The notes beneath the pieces are model-generated. The model was not told the origin of the DNA. It made no database searches and saw nothing but the letters and a program-made list of their open reading frames with translations. 12,462 nt of DNA, from contig JBDUDA010000072.1 of NCBI GenBank assembly GCA_040003205.1, forward strand, positions 1 through 12,462, written 5' to 3'. Origin of the DNA: JALYIM01 sp040003205 (lineage in GTDB: Bacteria; Acidobacteriota; Terriglobia; Terriglobales; Acidobacteriaceae). Position 1 is the stretch's first letter, and each line of letters begins with the position of its first letter. Both the position numbers and the translations under genes were made by a program. Of the stretch, positions 1-7,577 are shown in pieces.

Positions 1-50
<50 letters not shown>

Positions 51-130
51 GAATTTCCTGTTTCAAAGAGCCTGAACGGCCCTCCTTCTAGTGGACAGTC
101 TTCCGACCGGCTGCTAATTTTATGCTTGAG

Positions 131-205
131 GGCGCGGTACCCAAGTGGTAAGGGAGAGGTCTGCAAAACCTTTATACGTGAGTTCGATTCTCACCCGCGC
201 CTCCA
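131..205 (+). tRNA. tRNA-Cys(GCA)
   Basis: A complete cloverleaf can be drawn. The acceptor GGCGCGG (131-137) pairs with CCGCGCC (195-201). The anticodon stem GAGGT (156-160) pairs with ACCTT (168-172) around loop CTGCAAA, giving anticodon GCA at 163-165, which reads Cys UGC/UGU. The T-arm GTGAG/CTCAC (178-182 with 190-194) encloses TTCGATT. Discriminator T at 202 is followed by a genome-encoded CCA (203-205). It lies 80 nt after the tRNA-Gly on the same strand, so the two may be transcribed together. The short spacer shows nothing else recognisable. Confidence 0.95.
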
Positions 206-337
206 AATCCTTAAATTTAGCTATGCTGCCAGCGCGCCTCAGCCCGGGTCAGTGTCGTCCGCCTGCTGCTGTGAATCCTGTGTGTTGGTCGAATACTCAA
301 TGAATTGTGTCGAACTGTTACCGAGGAACGTTTGCCA

Positions 338-2485
338 ATGAAAAACCGTCGCTTCTGGCTCTTACAAATCTCTGCATTTCTTCTGTGTTCGTTCATCTTC
401 GCGTGCGCGTACCGAGTCGAGGCCGAAGACGCCTCTCCTACAGCCGTAGCTCCGCCCATAGCCAAAAAAGTCCCGAAGACCACCGAGATCAACGGACACA
501 CCCTCGTAGATAACTATTACTGGATGCGCGACAAACAGAATCCAGAAGTGAAGGCATATCTGGACGCCGAGAACGTATACACCGATGCGGTGATGAAGCC
601 GACGGAAGGTCTACAGAAAAAACTCTACGGCGAACTTCTCAGTCGTATCAAGGAGACAGACATCGCGGTCCCCTACAAAGAGGGCGACTACTTTTATTAC
701 TCGCGCACTGAAGCCGGAAAGCAATACAAAATCCATTGCAGAAAAAAAATTGAGGCAGGTTCCACCGAACAGATAGTTCTGGACGTGAATGCGCTTGCTG
801 AGGGGCAAAAGTTCATGTCGCTCGGAGCCTTAAATGTGAGCGACGATGGCAATCTGCTCGCGTATACCACCGACAATACCGGCTTTAGGCAGTACACGCT
901 GGCCGTTAAAGATTTGCGGACTGGAAAGATCCAACCGGATATTGCCAAGCGGGTTGGCTCTGTCGTATGGGCCAACGACAATAAAACCATTTTCTACTCG
1001 GTTGAGGATGAAACCACCAAGCGGCAATATCAGGTTTTCCGACACGTAGTTGGCAGCAGCGGATCCGACGACCTGATCTATGAAGAAAAAGATCCAAAGT
1101 TTGACCTGTCTGCGGGAAAGACGCGCAGCAAAGCCTACATCTTCATGATTTCCGCGAGTCATACCACCACCGAGGCCCGGTTCATTCGCGCGGATGATCC
1201 GTCAGCACAGTGGAAAGTGATGGAACCCCGCAAGCAAAACGTCGAATATTATCCCGATCACAATGGCGAATTCTTCTACCTCCGAGTCAACGATACCGGA
1301 CGAAATTTCCGTCTGGTGAAGGCTCCCGTGAGTGAACCCCGCAGCCAGAACTGGCGGGAGGTCATCCCTCATCGCCCGAATGTAATGCTCGACGATACCG
1401 AATTTTCCCAGGACTACTACGTGTTGAGCGAGCGCGAAAACGGACTTCCGCAATTTCAAGTCACCGATATTAAAAGCGGTCAAGCGCGCAGAATCGAGTT
1501 TCCGGAACCGGCTTATGCGAGCTATCCGGAATTTAATCGGGAATACAACACCAGGAAATTTCGCTACGGCTACGAATCGTTTATTACTCCGCGCTCAGTC
1601 TACGACTACGACATGGCGAATGGCGGCTCCACCCTGCTGAAGAAGACCGAGGTGCCGGGAGGCTTCGACAGCAACCGATATCAGGTCGAGCAGGTTTATG
1701 CGCCAGCATCGGACGGCGTCAAAATTCCCATTTCGCTTGTCCACCTCAAGGGCGCGAAGCTGGATGGGAAAGGTCCAATATTTTTAACCGGGTATGGATC
1801 GTACGGTATTTCTTATGACATCGGGTTTAACTCCGATTTGTTCAGCCTTGTGGATCGTGGGGTCGTCGTCGCCGTCACTCACATTCGAGGTGGCGGCGAG
1901 CTGGGCAAAACCTGGCACGATGCGGGACGAATGATGCACAAGAAAAACAGTTTCACCGATTTCATAGCCTCGGCCGAATATCTCGTGGCAAATGGCTATG
2001 GGTCAAAAGACCGCCTTGTGATCGAAGGAAGAAGCGCAGGTGGCCTTCTGATGGGCGCGGTGTTAAACATGCGACCTGATTTGTTCCACGCGGCGCTGGT
2101 TGGCGTCCCATTCGTGGATGTCATGAATACCATGTTGGATGAAACCCTTCCCTTGACAGTCGGCGAGTTTGAAGAATGGGGCAATCCAAAGGAGAAGCCG
2201 GCGTTCGACTACATGCTGACATACTCGCCCTATGACAACGTGGAGGCGAAGACCTACCCGAACATGCTGGTCCGGACGTCCTTCAACGACAGTCAGGTCA
2301 TGTACTGGGAGCCGGCGAAGTATGTCGCGAAGATGCGTGCAATGCGGACTGACAACCACACGCTGATTCTAAAAACGAATATGGATCCTGCTGGACACGG
2401 CGGCGCCTCCGGAAGATATGACCGCCTAAAGGAAGCCGCATTTGACTATGCGTACTTCCTCACGCAGATGGGAATTCAGGACTAA
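338..2485 (+). CDS. ptrB: exported oligopeptidase B-type serine peptidase (S9A)
   Basis: The 715-aa protein belongs to the prolyl oligopeptidase family, and its C-terminal half most resembles oligopeptidase B, which cuts after Arg/Lys in short peptides. The N-terminal part should be the beta-propeller that restricts substrate size. The alpha/beta-hydrolase part shows GRSAGG with nucleophile Ser566, Asp651 (in FNDSQV) and His687 (in AGHGG). The GEFEEWGNP segment carries the acidic residues that in oligopeptidase B bind the basic P1 side chain. The start at 338 is preferred over an in-frame ATG at 305 because GAGGAA (323-328) sits 9 nt upstream and the protein then begins with a signal peptide: MKNRR, a hydrophobic stretch and a likely cleavage after VEA (residue 29). 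E. coli oligopeptidase B is cytoplasmic, so a periplasmic location is the odd feature. There is one extra residue in the catalytic His loop (DPAGHGG) relative to my recollection of the E. coli protein. Confidence 0.9.
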   Translation: MKNRRFWLLQISAFLLCSFIFACAYRVEAEDASPTAVAPPIAKKVPKTTEINGHTLVDNYYWMRDKQNPEVKAYLDAENVYTDAVMKPTEGLQKKLYGELLSRIKETDIAVPYKEGDYFYYSRTEAGKQYKIHCRKKIEAGSTEQIVLDVNALAEGQKFMSLGALNVSDDGNLLAYTTDNTGFRQYTLAVKDLRTGKIQPDIAKRVGSVVWANDNKTIFYSVEDETTKRQYQVFRHVVGSSGSDDLIYEEKDPKFDLSAGKTRSKAYIFMISASHTTTEARFIRADDPSAQWKVMEPRKQNVEYYPDHNGEFFYLRVNDTGRNFRLVKAPVSEPRSQNWREVIPHRPNVMLDDTEFSQDYYVLSERENGLPQFQVTDIKSGQARRIEFPEPAYASYPEFNREYNTRKFRYGYESFITPRSVYDYDMANGGSTLLKKTEVPGGFDSNRYQVEQVYAPASDGVKIPISLVHLKGAKLDGKGPIFLTGYGSYGISYDIGFNSDLFSLVDRGVVVAVTHIRGGGELGKTWHDAGRMMHKKNSFTDFIASAEYLVANGYGSKDRLVIEGRSAGGLLMGAVLNMRPDLFHAALVGVPFVDVMNTMLDETLPLTVGEFEEWGNPKEKPAFDYMLTYSPYDNVEAKTYPNMLVRTSFNDSQVMYWEPAKYVAKMRAMRTDNHTLILKTNMDPAGHGGASGRYDRLKEAAFDYAYFLTQMGIQD

Positions 2486-2519
2486 GCCGGGACTCTGCCG
2501 ACTCGTTTCGACTCCGGCT
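2485..2519. terminator. hairpin between convergent genes, possible bidirectional terminator
   Basis: AGCCGGG (2485-2491) can pair with TCCGGCT (2513-2519) around a 21-nt loop, with one G-T pair. The stem covers the end of the peptidase stop codon and the stop codon of the oppositely oriented propeller gene. No clear T-run follows on either strand, so an intrinsic terminator is only a possibility. Confidence 0.25.
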
Positions 2520-3603
2520 AAAAGCTGATCTTCAGGATTCGCCCCTCGGTGCCGACAAGCCATCCGGCCTCAGGGTTGGCAAAGGCCACCGCCCAGTAGC
2601 CGCTGACGTTCGGCAGTTGGAACCACGTCTTGCCCTCATCAGGGGTCCACGCCGCGCCTCCCGTGCTCGCTGTCACCACGACCGCGCGTGGAAGCTCAAC
2701 GTGCTCAGCGTCCTCGTCACGATCGTTGATACCGCGTACGTAAGCAAGACCGTAAATCGCTCCGGTCACGGGAGGCTGGTTCGTGAGGGTCCAGGTTTTG
2801 CCACCGTCGCTGGAGATGGCCGTCGCCGCGTCATCTGCGTCGCCGGGATCTAAGTCTCCTCCTCCGACGATGCCGTGCCAGGCGTCGCGGAATGCAACGC
2901 TGAATCCGCCGGAACTCGGCGAGCTTTCGAGCGGAGTCTCGTAAGCATTCCATGTGTCGCCACCATCGCGCGTGGCAAGAATCCTGGCGACCGTCGAGCC
3001 GCCTGTCGTAATCCATGCATTCTCTTTGCCCTGGGTCGCGACGCAAGTACCGCTGGAAGCGAATGATGCCTCACCGGGAAGCGCCGGCGGCAAGTTGCTG
3101 CTGATGTCTTGCCAGGTTTTGCCATTAGTCGTGCGCAGGTCGGGGAATACTCCGTTCACCGAGTCGCTGTGTGCGAGGCCACGCTTCGGTGTCCAGAAGG
3201 CAAAACAATCGTAGAAGGCACTGGGATTCTCATTCTGGAATTGCATCGTCCAATTCGCGCCCCCATCTGTCGTTTTATATATGCGGAAATCCGTGGGGTT
3301 TGCTCCGATAGACATTAGATAAGCAACTTTTTCGCTGAACCCCTGCACATCGCGAAATTGTAGTGCTTCGGCACCGGGGACAACTCCGGCCTTCCAGGTT
3401 TTCCCACCGTTCGTAGTCAATAGAAAGGTGCCGCCACGCCCGGAAGCCCATACCACCTCAGAGTTCACCGGACTGACAGCGATCAGTCCCTGAATAGTCC
3501 CGCTATGCTGTCGTGTGAGTTTCGGTTGATGATTTTTTGCTTCCGCGAAACCGAAACTGGCGAAAGCCACTGTCAATAGGATTGCGAGGGAACGTTTGAA
3601 CAT
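2518..3603 (-). CDS. exported YCF48/BNR-repeat beta-propeller protein
   Basis: The 361-aa protein has an N-terminal signal peptide (MFKRS, hydrophobic core, cleavage probably after FAEA at residue 22). Asp-box repeats of the form S/T-x-D/N-x-G-x-T-W then recur at about 63-70, 111-118, 158-164, 211-218, 264-271 and 320-327. These are blade hairpins of a sialidase-like or YCF48/HCF136-like propeller, here six or seven blades. The third copy has lost one Gly (TTNGKTW) and the last has Glu for Gly. YCF48 proteins assist photosystem II assembly in phototrophs, but many non-phototrophs have exported homologues of unknown role. No sialidase catalytic set is apparent, so I assign no enzyme activity. 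AGGAG lies about 7 nt before the ATG, and a good promoter match lies just upstream. Confidence 0.8.
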   Translation of the reverse strand: MFKRSLAILLTVAFASFGFAEAKNHQPKLTRQHSGTIQGLIAVSPVNSEVVWASGRGGTFLLTTNGGKTWKAGVVPGAEALQFRDVQGFSEKVAYLMSIGANPTDFRIYKTTDGGANWTMQFQNENPSAFYDCFAFWTPKRGLAHSDSVNGVFPDLRTTNGKTWQDISSNLPPALPGEASFASSGTCVATQGKENAWITTGGSTVARILATRDGGDTWNAYETPLESSPSSGGFSVAFRDAWHGIVGGGDLDPGDADDAATAISSDGGKTWTLTNQPPVTGAIYGLAYVRGINDRDEDAEHVELPRAVVVTASTGGAAWTPDEGKTWFQLPNVSGYWAVAFANPEAGWLVGTEGRILKISF

Positions 3604-3638
3604 AAAGGGTCTCCTGGGAACTCAAGCCGATGGCTGGC

Positions 3639-3668
3639 AGTTTAGGCGCGCCGCTTTATCGCTGTCAA
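3639..3668 (-). promoter_or_regulatory. sigma70-type promoter of the propeller gene
   Basis: Read on the minus strand, a perfect -35 TTGACA (3663-3668) is followed after 18 nt by TAAACT (3639-3644), which matches four of six -10 bases. The -10 lies about 35 nt before the start codon at 3603, leaving room for a short leader with the AGGAG ribosome binding site. The position and the exact -35 make this one of the better promoter candidates in the window. Confidence 0.5.
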
Positions 3669-3794
3669 ATACTTTGCTGTAGCTGCGCTCGATTCAAACT
3701 CGGCCTCGGACGAGCCATTCCCCGTAAACGTGACACTCATATTAGACTGTTAAAGGACGATCCCCAGAGGTTCGCCAACTAACAAGGAGATTAC

Positions 3795-3959
3795 ATGTCG
3801 CAGAACCACGGAGTCACCAAACCGCACCGCCGGCAAAAGGGCGCGAAGCGCAAAGACTTTACCAGGGAAACCATGGTTCAACTACGGTCTTCCGAGAAAA
3901 CCTCTCTCGCTGCTCAGCGCCAGAAAGAGCTATCGCGCTCACAATCCGCAGGCAATTAG
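3795..3959 (+). CDS. small basic hypothetical protein, 54 aa
   Basis: The ATG at 3795 follows AAGGAG (3784-3789) at a 5-nt spacing, one of the best Shine-Dalgarno matches in the window, and the frame runs 54 codons to TAG. The product is strongly basic and hydrophilic: the first 20 residues hold seven Lys/Arg and two adjacent His-flanked patches (PHRRQKGAKRK), followed by a Ser/Gln/Lys-rich, probably helical tail. It has no signal peptide or membrane segment, so a cytoplasmic, possibly nucleic-acid-binding, protein is conceivable, but I recognise no family. It stands alone, divergent from the propeller gene and convergent with the cytochrome gene. A poor -35-like GTGACA lies at 3730-3735 without a convincing -10. 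The call rests on the ribosome binding site and on there being no competing gene here. Confidence 0.6.
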   Translation: MSQNHGVTKPHRRQKGAKRKDFTRETMVQLRSSEKTSLAAQRQKELSRSQSAGN

Positions 3960-3979
3960 TCTCCAGATTTAATCCGGCC

Positions 3980-5014
3980 TTAGTTTTGATCGCCCCCGCC
4001 ATGAGTTTGGCGGCAAAGCTTGCAGAAAGTCGGCGGCCGGCTGTTATCCACGTGGTGGCGCACGGGCTTCAAGGTTTTCAGGTAGGCAAAGATGTCGGCA
4101 AGATCGGTGTCCGTCATGCCGCGGTACGTGCTCCACGGCATGATTTGATTTAAGCTGCGCGCCCCTACGAAACCTGTGCGCAGCACCTCGATGAATTGTT
4201 TTTCTGTGTAGTAGGGAATCCCCGACGGATCAGGGGTGATGTTGGCTGACGCCACATTGCCCCAGTCTCCCGTGAAGATGCCGCCGCCCGCGAACTCCAT
4301 CCCGGAAATGCTTTCGCCATCTTTACCGCTGGGACTGTGACAGTCTGCGCACACCGCAATCTTCACCAAGTACGCGCCTCGCTGTGCTGCGGAGGAACGG
4401 TCGGGTTCCGGTACGGGCGCACTCAAAGGCATCGGACCCGACCGAATGAGAAAATTCACCGGAAAGTTCAACTTGGTTTGTGGCAATGGATTCCGAATGG
4501 GTGGAATCGAGCGCAAATACACCACTACCGACGCCAGGTCTTCGTCCGAAAGGCTTCGATAATGCATGAACGGCATCATGGGAAATAAGGCGCGCCCATC
4601 GTAGCTAATGCCTTCCCGAATTGCGCGGGCCATCTGGTCGTCGCTCCACCTTGCGGCGCCAGTCTCCGCGTCCGGCGTCAAGTTTGAGGCATACAGGCTT
4701 CCCGGAATCCCGGCATCGTCGATGTGCGAGCCGGCAAGTAGAGTGCCCGGTACCACCGGGTCGTCGTGTTTCTTGAAGTCGCGGACAGAATGGCACACTG
4801 CGCAACCGGTTACGTTTTGCACCAGATACTCGCCGCGAGCGCGCCTTTGTTCCGTTCTCTCAAATTGGCGCGAGGTCAGCTCTCGCTGCCGGGGCCCGAG
4901 AAAAGGACGCCAGCCAACTGTGAATGTGATAGCAATAGCCAGAGCCAGTGCGAGAAGCAGGAAGCCCCAGGCAAGAAATTTCGGCCAACGATTTTTACCA
5001 ACCCGGCTATCCAT
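3980..5014 (-). CDS. membrane-anchored diheme cytochrome c
   Basis: The 344-aa protein begins with a basic stretch and one hydrophobic segment (about 13-34) with no clear cleavage site, so it is probably anchored with its haem domains in the periplasm. Two class I cytochrome domains follow. The first has CAVCH (Cys71, Cys74, His75), with a likely axial Met in the FPMMPFM stretch (146-150). The second has CADCH (Cys222, Cys225, His226), with Met292 of QIMPW as a likely sixth ligand. Both share the pattern seen in diheme subunits of periplasmic dehydrogenases (SNLTPD/ANITPD, the RSLSDEDLA type, then VVYLRSI/FAYLKTL). A non-haem Cys-x2-Cys-x3-His lies at the extreme C-terminus (331-338). No dehydrogenase gene is next to it, so its donor is unknown; it may feed electrons to a terminal oxidase. 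The only upstream ribosome binding site is a weak AGGGA. Confidence 0.85.
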   Translation of the reverse strand: MDSRVGKNRWPKFLAWGFLLLALALAIAITFTVGWRPFLGPRQRELTSRQFERTEQRRARGEYLVQNVTGCAVCHSVRDFKKHDDPVVPGTLLAGSHIDDAGIPGSLYASNLTPDAETGAARWSDDQMARAIREGISYDGRALFPMMPFMHYRSLSDEDLASVVVYLRSIPPIRNPLPQTKLNFPVNFLIRSGPMPLSAPVPEPDRSSAAQRGAYLVKIAVCADCHSPSGKDGESISGMEFAGGGIFTGDWGNVASANITPDPSGIPYYTEKQFIEVLRTGFVGARSLNQIMPWSTYRGMTDTDLADIFAYLKTLKPVRHHVDNSRPPTFCKLCRQTHGGGDQN

Positions 5015-5209
5015 TCGGTTTCAATCCCTTAGTCCGCGAGCGCTAGATTCCCAAGTTTCGCGGCGATGAGAGAATCGTGCAGCATAGCAATTCGAAATCC
5101 GTATGCACAAGTGAATAGTGTTGGCGGCGGTGGCTCAGCGAATGATAATTTTAGCCAGAGCCTTCAGGGGATCGAAAGGGCAGAAACGGTCTAATCCTAA
5201 CCCCAAACT
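5015..5209. other. 195-nt intergenic region between divergent genes
   Basis: This gap separates the start of the diheme cytochrome (-) from the GTG start of the glycosyltransferase (+), so it should hold both promoters. I find no convincing -35/-10 pair on either strand, no strong hairpin and no small ORF with a ribosome binding site. Confidence 0.4.
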
Positions 5210-6049
5210 GTGTCCAAAGCCGCCTCCATCATCATCGGAACCTACAATGACCTCGACATCCTCGAGGCGAGCCTGGCTTCTTTCGCTGTGCAAAGCTTTC
5301 GCAACTTCGAAATTGTGATCGCCGACGATGGCTCCAGCCAGGACTATGCACCCATCCTTGCCGCCTGGTCACCGCGCTTCACTCACGGTATCCAACATGT
5401 CACCCACAAAAAACATGGCTTCCGTAAGGCCCGAGTCCTCAATCGCGCGATCCGGGTTAGCCGCTTCGAACACCTGATTTTTGTTGATATGGACTGCTTG
5501 CCACGGCGCGACTTCATTGCCAATCATCTCGCGCATCTTCGGCCTGGCGCCGTCATCGCCGGACGCAGGGTTCACCTCAATCGTGAAGTCATTCCCACTC
5601 CGACGGATATCCTGGAAAGGGGGCTCGGTTTTGATCCCCTTACTCTCCTCAAACTTTGGTTAAAAGGGAAAGCGCGCGTGATCGAACACGGGATATCCCT
5701 GCCTTTCTTTTACGAATCGTCCAACAACAGTCTGCAAGGTAGCAACTTCTCTGTCTGTAAAACAGACTTGGAGGCGGTCAACGGATTCAACGAAGAGTTT
5801 GAAGGATGGGGAAAAGAAGATATGGAGCTCGGCTTACGATTTCAGTTGAGCGGCGTACGAGTGCGAAATCTGCGAAACCGCGTCATCCAGTATCACTTGC
5901 TCCACCAGCAGCAACCTTCTGACAATCCTGCCAGTGACAGAATTTACGAGCGCACTAAGGCTCTGCGGACCGTTCAAGCGGAGCGGGGGCTTGCGCAGAT
6001 TCAACCTGGAGACTTCGCGTTATCTCGCTACCCGACTCCCAATAAATAA
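5210..6049 (+). CDS. family 2 glycosyltransferase with GT7-like C-terminal region
   Basis: The 279-aa protein has a GT-A fold. It begins directly with the first beta strand and nucleotide-binding loop (ASIIIGTYND, 5-14), then ADDGSS (38-43) and the metal-binding DxD (Asp93-Met-Asp95 in FVDMDCLP). The C-terminal part, with NGFNEEFEGWGKEDMELG (191-208), is the Glyco_transf_7C signature, where Glu203-Asp204 would be catalytic-site acids; a HLLHQ motif follows (229-233). It should transfer a sugar from a nucleotide-sugar donor at the cytoplasmic face, probably to a surface glycan. The acceptor is unknown because no polysaccharide genes adjoin. The start is a GTG, fixed by an in-frame TAA only four codons upstream (5198). 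No good Shine-Dalgarno sequence precedes it. No signal peptide or membrane helix is visible. Confidence 0.85.
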   Translation: MSKAASIIIGTYNDLDILEASLASFAVQSFRNFEIVIADDGSSQDYAPILAAWSPRFTHGIQHVTHKKHGFRKARVLNRAIRVSRFEHLIFVDMDCLPRRDFIANHLAHLRPGAVIAGRRVHLNREVIPTPTDILERGLGFDPLTLLKLWLKGKARVIEHGISLPFFYESSNNSLQGSNFSVCKTDLEAVNGFNEEFEGWGKEDMELGLRFQLSGVRVRNLRNRVIQYHLLHQQQPSDNPASDRIYERTKALRTVQAERGLAQIQPGDFALSRYPTPNK

Positions 6050-6112
6050 ATTAAGAAATTTTCATTTGCTGAAAAAAATAGGGCCGGAATAACGAAAATT
6101 GACGATCTTTTC

Positions 6113-6142
6113 TTGACAACGCCAAAAATAACCTGTTACTTA
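6113..6142 (+). promoter_or_regulatory. candidate promoter of the respiratory gene cluster
   Basis: A perfect -35 TTGACA (6113-6118) lies in an AT-rich stretch about 95 nt before the first gene of the cluster. The -10 is poor: GTTACT or TTACTT, 16-17 nt downstream. A second, weaker TTGACG lies at 6099-6104. A strong -35 with a weak -10 is compatible with activator help, but that is inference. Confidence 0.4.
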
Positions 6143-6147
6143 GTGCG

Positions 6148-6167
6148 TGGGCGCGCAACTGCGCCTG
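6148..6167 (+). promoter_or_regulatory. GC-rich hairpin in the leader of the cluster
   Basis: GGCGC (6150-6154) pairs with GCGCC (6161-6165) around a 6-nt loop, extended outward by two G-T wobble pairs. It would lie near the 5' end of the transcript if the promoter at 6113 is used, more than 30 nt before the ribosome binding site. It may protect the mRNA end or have no function; no T-run follows. Confidence 0.3.
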
Positions 6168-6200
6168 TGCCCAATGTGTTTCTTGCCGCGAACATGTTTC

Positions 6201-6207
6201 AGGAGGA
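6201..6207 (+). promoter_or_regulatory. ribosome binding site AGGAGGA, fixes the start at 6212
   Basis: AGGAGGA is nearly the full anti-16S complement and sits 4 nt before ATG 6212. It rules out the in-frame TTG 33 codons upstream, which overlaps the promoter. Confidence 0.85.
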
Positions 6208-6211
6208 ATCG

Positions 6212-7564
6212 ATGAGCTCATCCCGTTGCCGTTTCGCGGGTCTTTTTTTACTGCTCTTCTTTGTAGCGGGCTGCTTCCAGGACGCCCATGCCATCCCGGC
6301 CTTCGCGCGTAAGTACGGCCTACGATGTTCCGCCTGTCACGAGGCGTGGCCAAAACTTAACGACTTCGGCTGGCGCTTTAAAGACAATGGCTACCAGTTG
6401 ATGAATGACCGCGACGCCCCGATCTGGCAAAACCCCGGTTACTGGCCGATCGCGCTGCGCATGACGCCCAGCTGGCACCGCGAAAACGTTAACAAGGTGA
6501 GCGTAGACAACGGCGCGCCCGATCCAATCACCGGCGTTTTCCCTCAGGGCGAGACCTCCATCACATCGCACGGCTTTGACAATTCCGGACTCGACATTCT
6601 CACTGCGGGAACCCTTGAAAAAAATATTTCGTTCCTGTTAGTGCCTTCCGCGGATGAGACGGGTGCATTCCACTTCGAATCTGTCTGGGTGCGGCTCGAC
6701 AATCTTTTCAAAAGCCCGTGGATGAACGTCAGGATGGGTAAATTCGAACTCGACAATTTCATTTCTGAAAAGCGTACCTACACTCTGTCGGCCAACGGAG
6801 GGGCATATCAGCTTTATCACTTCGTGCCGGTGGGCGACAGCAACGTGTTCGCGCAGATCGGAGATAACCAGCTCGGACTTGAATGGTCAGGCCACTCCGC
6901 CAATGATCGCACTCGCGTCTCCGCCTCTCTTTTTAGTTCCAGCGACGGTAGTCCCGACCTGGTAAATGCCAACACTTACAGCGGCTACTTTAGTGCCAGT
7001 CAAGCCTTCGATCTCGGCGGTCTGGGGCTGCAGCGCGTTGGTGCTTACGCTATGGTCGGCCAAGCTCCGACCTACTCGCTTACCTCTCAGGGTATTCCCG
7101 TCCCAGGCTCTAGCCTGGGTAACAAATCATTTAGCCGCGAGGGAGTTTTTGGCGACTTTTACGTCAAGAAATTTGATGTGGCGATGTATTTTCAGCACGG
7201 TTCGGATGACGCTCACTTCGGAGCCGCCACTCCATCTAATCAACCGCTCATATCTGGAACCCGAAACCCAGCGTGGAACGGCGCCTTCATAGAACCTCAC
7301 TTCACGCTCACTCCTCAACTAGTTCTATTTCAACGTTCGGAATGGGTGCGAATGTCGCAACAGGCAATTCCCGGCACACCATCTGATTTGGGTAACATTG
7401 ATGCTTACACCTTCGGTTATCGCTGGTACCCAATCATGACCAGTAGGGCCGGTTTTGCATTCCACAACGAATACTCGTGGGTGCGGGCACGAGGTATGGC
7501 GCCGGTAACCGGTGGCGACCTGTCCAGTAGCAGTCTGTTCATAGGATTTGACTTCGATTTCTAG
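6212..7564 (+). CDS. Cyc2-like fused monoheme cytochrome c / outer-membrane beta-barrel
   Basis: The 450-aa protein has an export signal, then IPAFARKYG leading into one haem site, CSACH (Cys39, Cys42, His43), and PKLNDFGWRFKDNGYQ (47-62). This resembles the N-terminal cytochrome of Cyc2, the outer-membrane Fe(II) oxidase in which a monoheme domain is fused to a porin. The remaining ~380 residues have no haem motif, alternate polar and hydrophobic residues in strand-like runs, contain many Gly, Asn and aromatic residues, and end with GFDFDF. A terminal Phe is the usual outer-membrane-protein assembly signal. Total length is close to Cyc2. By analogy it would pass electrons across the outer membrane to a periplasmic carrier. 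The export signal is ambiguous: VAGC (18-21) is a good lipobox, while AHA (25-27) is a signal peptidase I site. It is the first gene of a co-directional cluster, 13 nt before the diheme cytochrome gene. Fe(II) as donor is not shown. Confidence 0.75.
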   Translation: MSSSRCRFAGLFLLLFFVAGCFQDAHAIPAFARKYGLRCSACHEAWPKLNDFGWRFKDNGYQLMNDRDAPIWQNPGYWPIALRMTPSWHRENVNKVSVDNGAPDPITGVFPQGETSITSHGFDNSGLDILTAGTLEKNISFLLVPSADETGAFHFESVWVRLDNLFKSPWMNVRMGKFELDNFISEKRTYTLSANGGAYQLYHFVPVGDSNVFAQIGDNQLGLEWSGHSANDRTRVSASLFSSSDGSPDLVNANTYSGYFSASQAFDLGGLGLQRVGAYAMVGQAPTYSLTSQGIPVPGSSLGNKSFSREGVFGDFYVKKFDVAMYFQHGSDDAHFGAATPSNQPLISGTRNPAWNGAFIEPHFTLTPQLVLFQRSEWVRMSQQAIPGTPSDLGNIDAYTFGYRWYPIMTSRAGFAFHNEYSWVRARGMAPVTGGDLSSSSLFIGFDFDF

Positions 7565-7577
7565 ACGAGGGATACCG

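Noticed and set aside
2518..3603. Sialidase or photosystem II assembly factor call for the propeller
   Set aside because: Asp-boxes alone do not give catalysis, no sialidase Arg triad or catalytic Tyr/Glu set was seen, and nothing in the window suggests photosynthesis.
4000..4026. Third haem-binding site in the minus-strand cytochrome
   Set aside because: The motif is C-x2-C-x3-H, so the His is not adjacent to the second Cys as c-type haem attachment requires.
4608..5069. 153-codon frame on the plus strand
   Set aside because: It is antisense to the diheme cytochrome, whose haem motifs and family pattern are clear. The antisense product has no recognisable domain and no ribosome binding site.
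6113..6211. N-terminal extension of the Cyc2-like protein from a TTG
   Set aside because: The TTG is part of the -35 TTGACA. The ATG at 6212 has an excellent ribosome binding site and is directly followed by a signal peptide.
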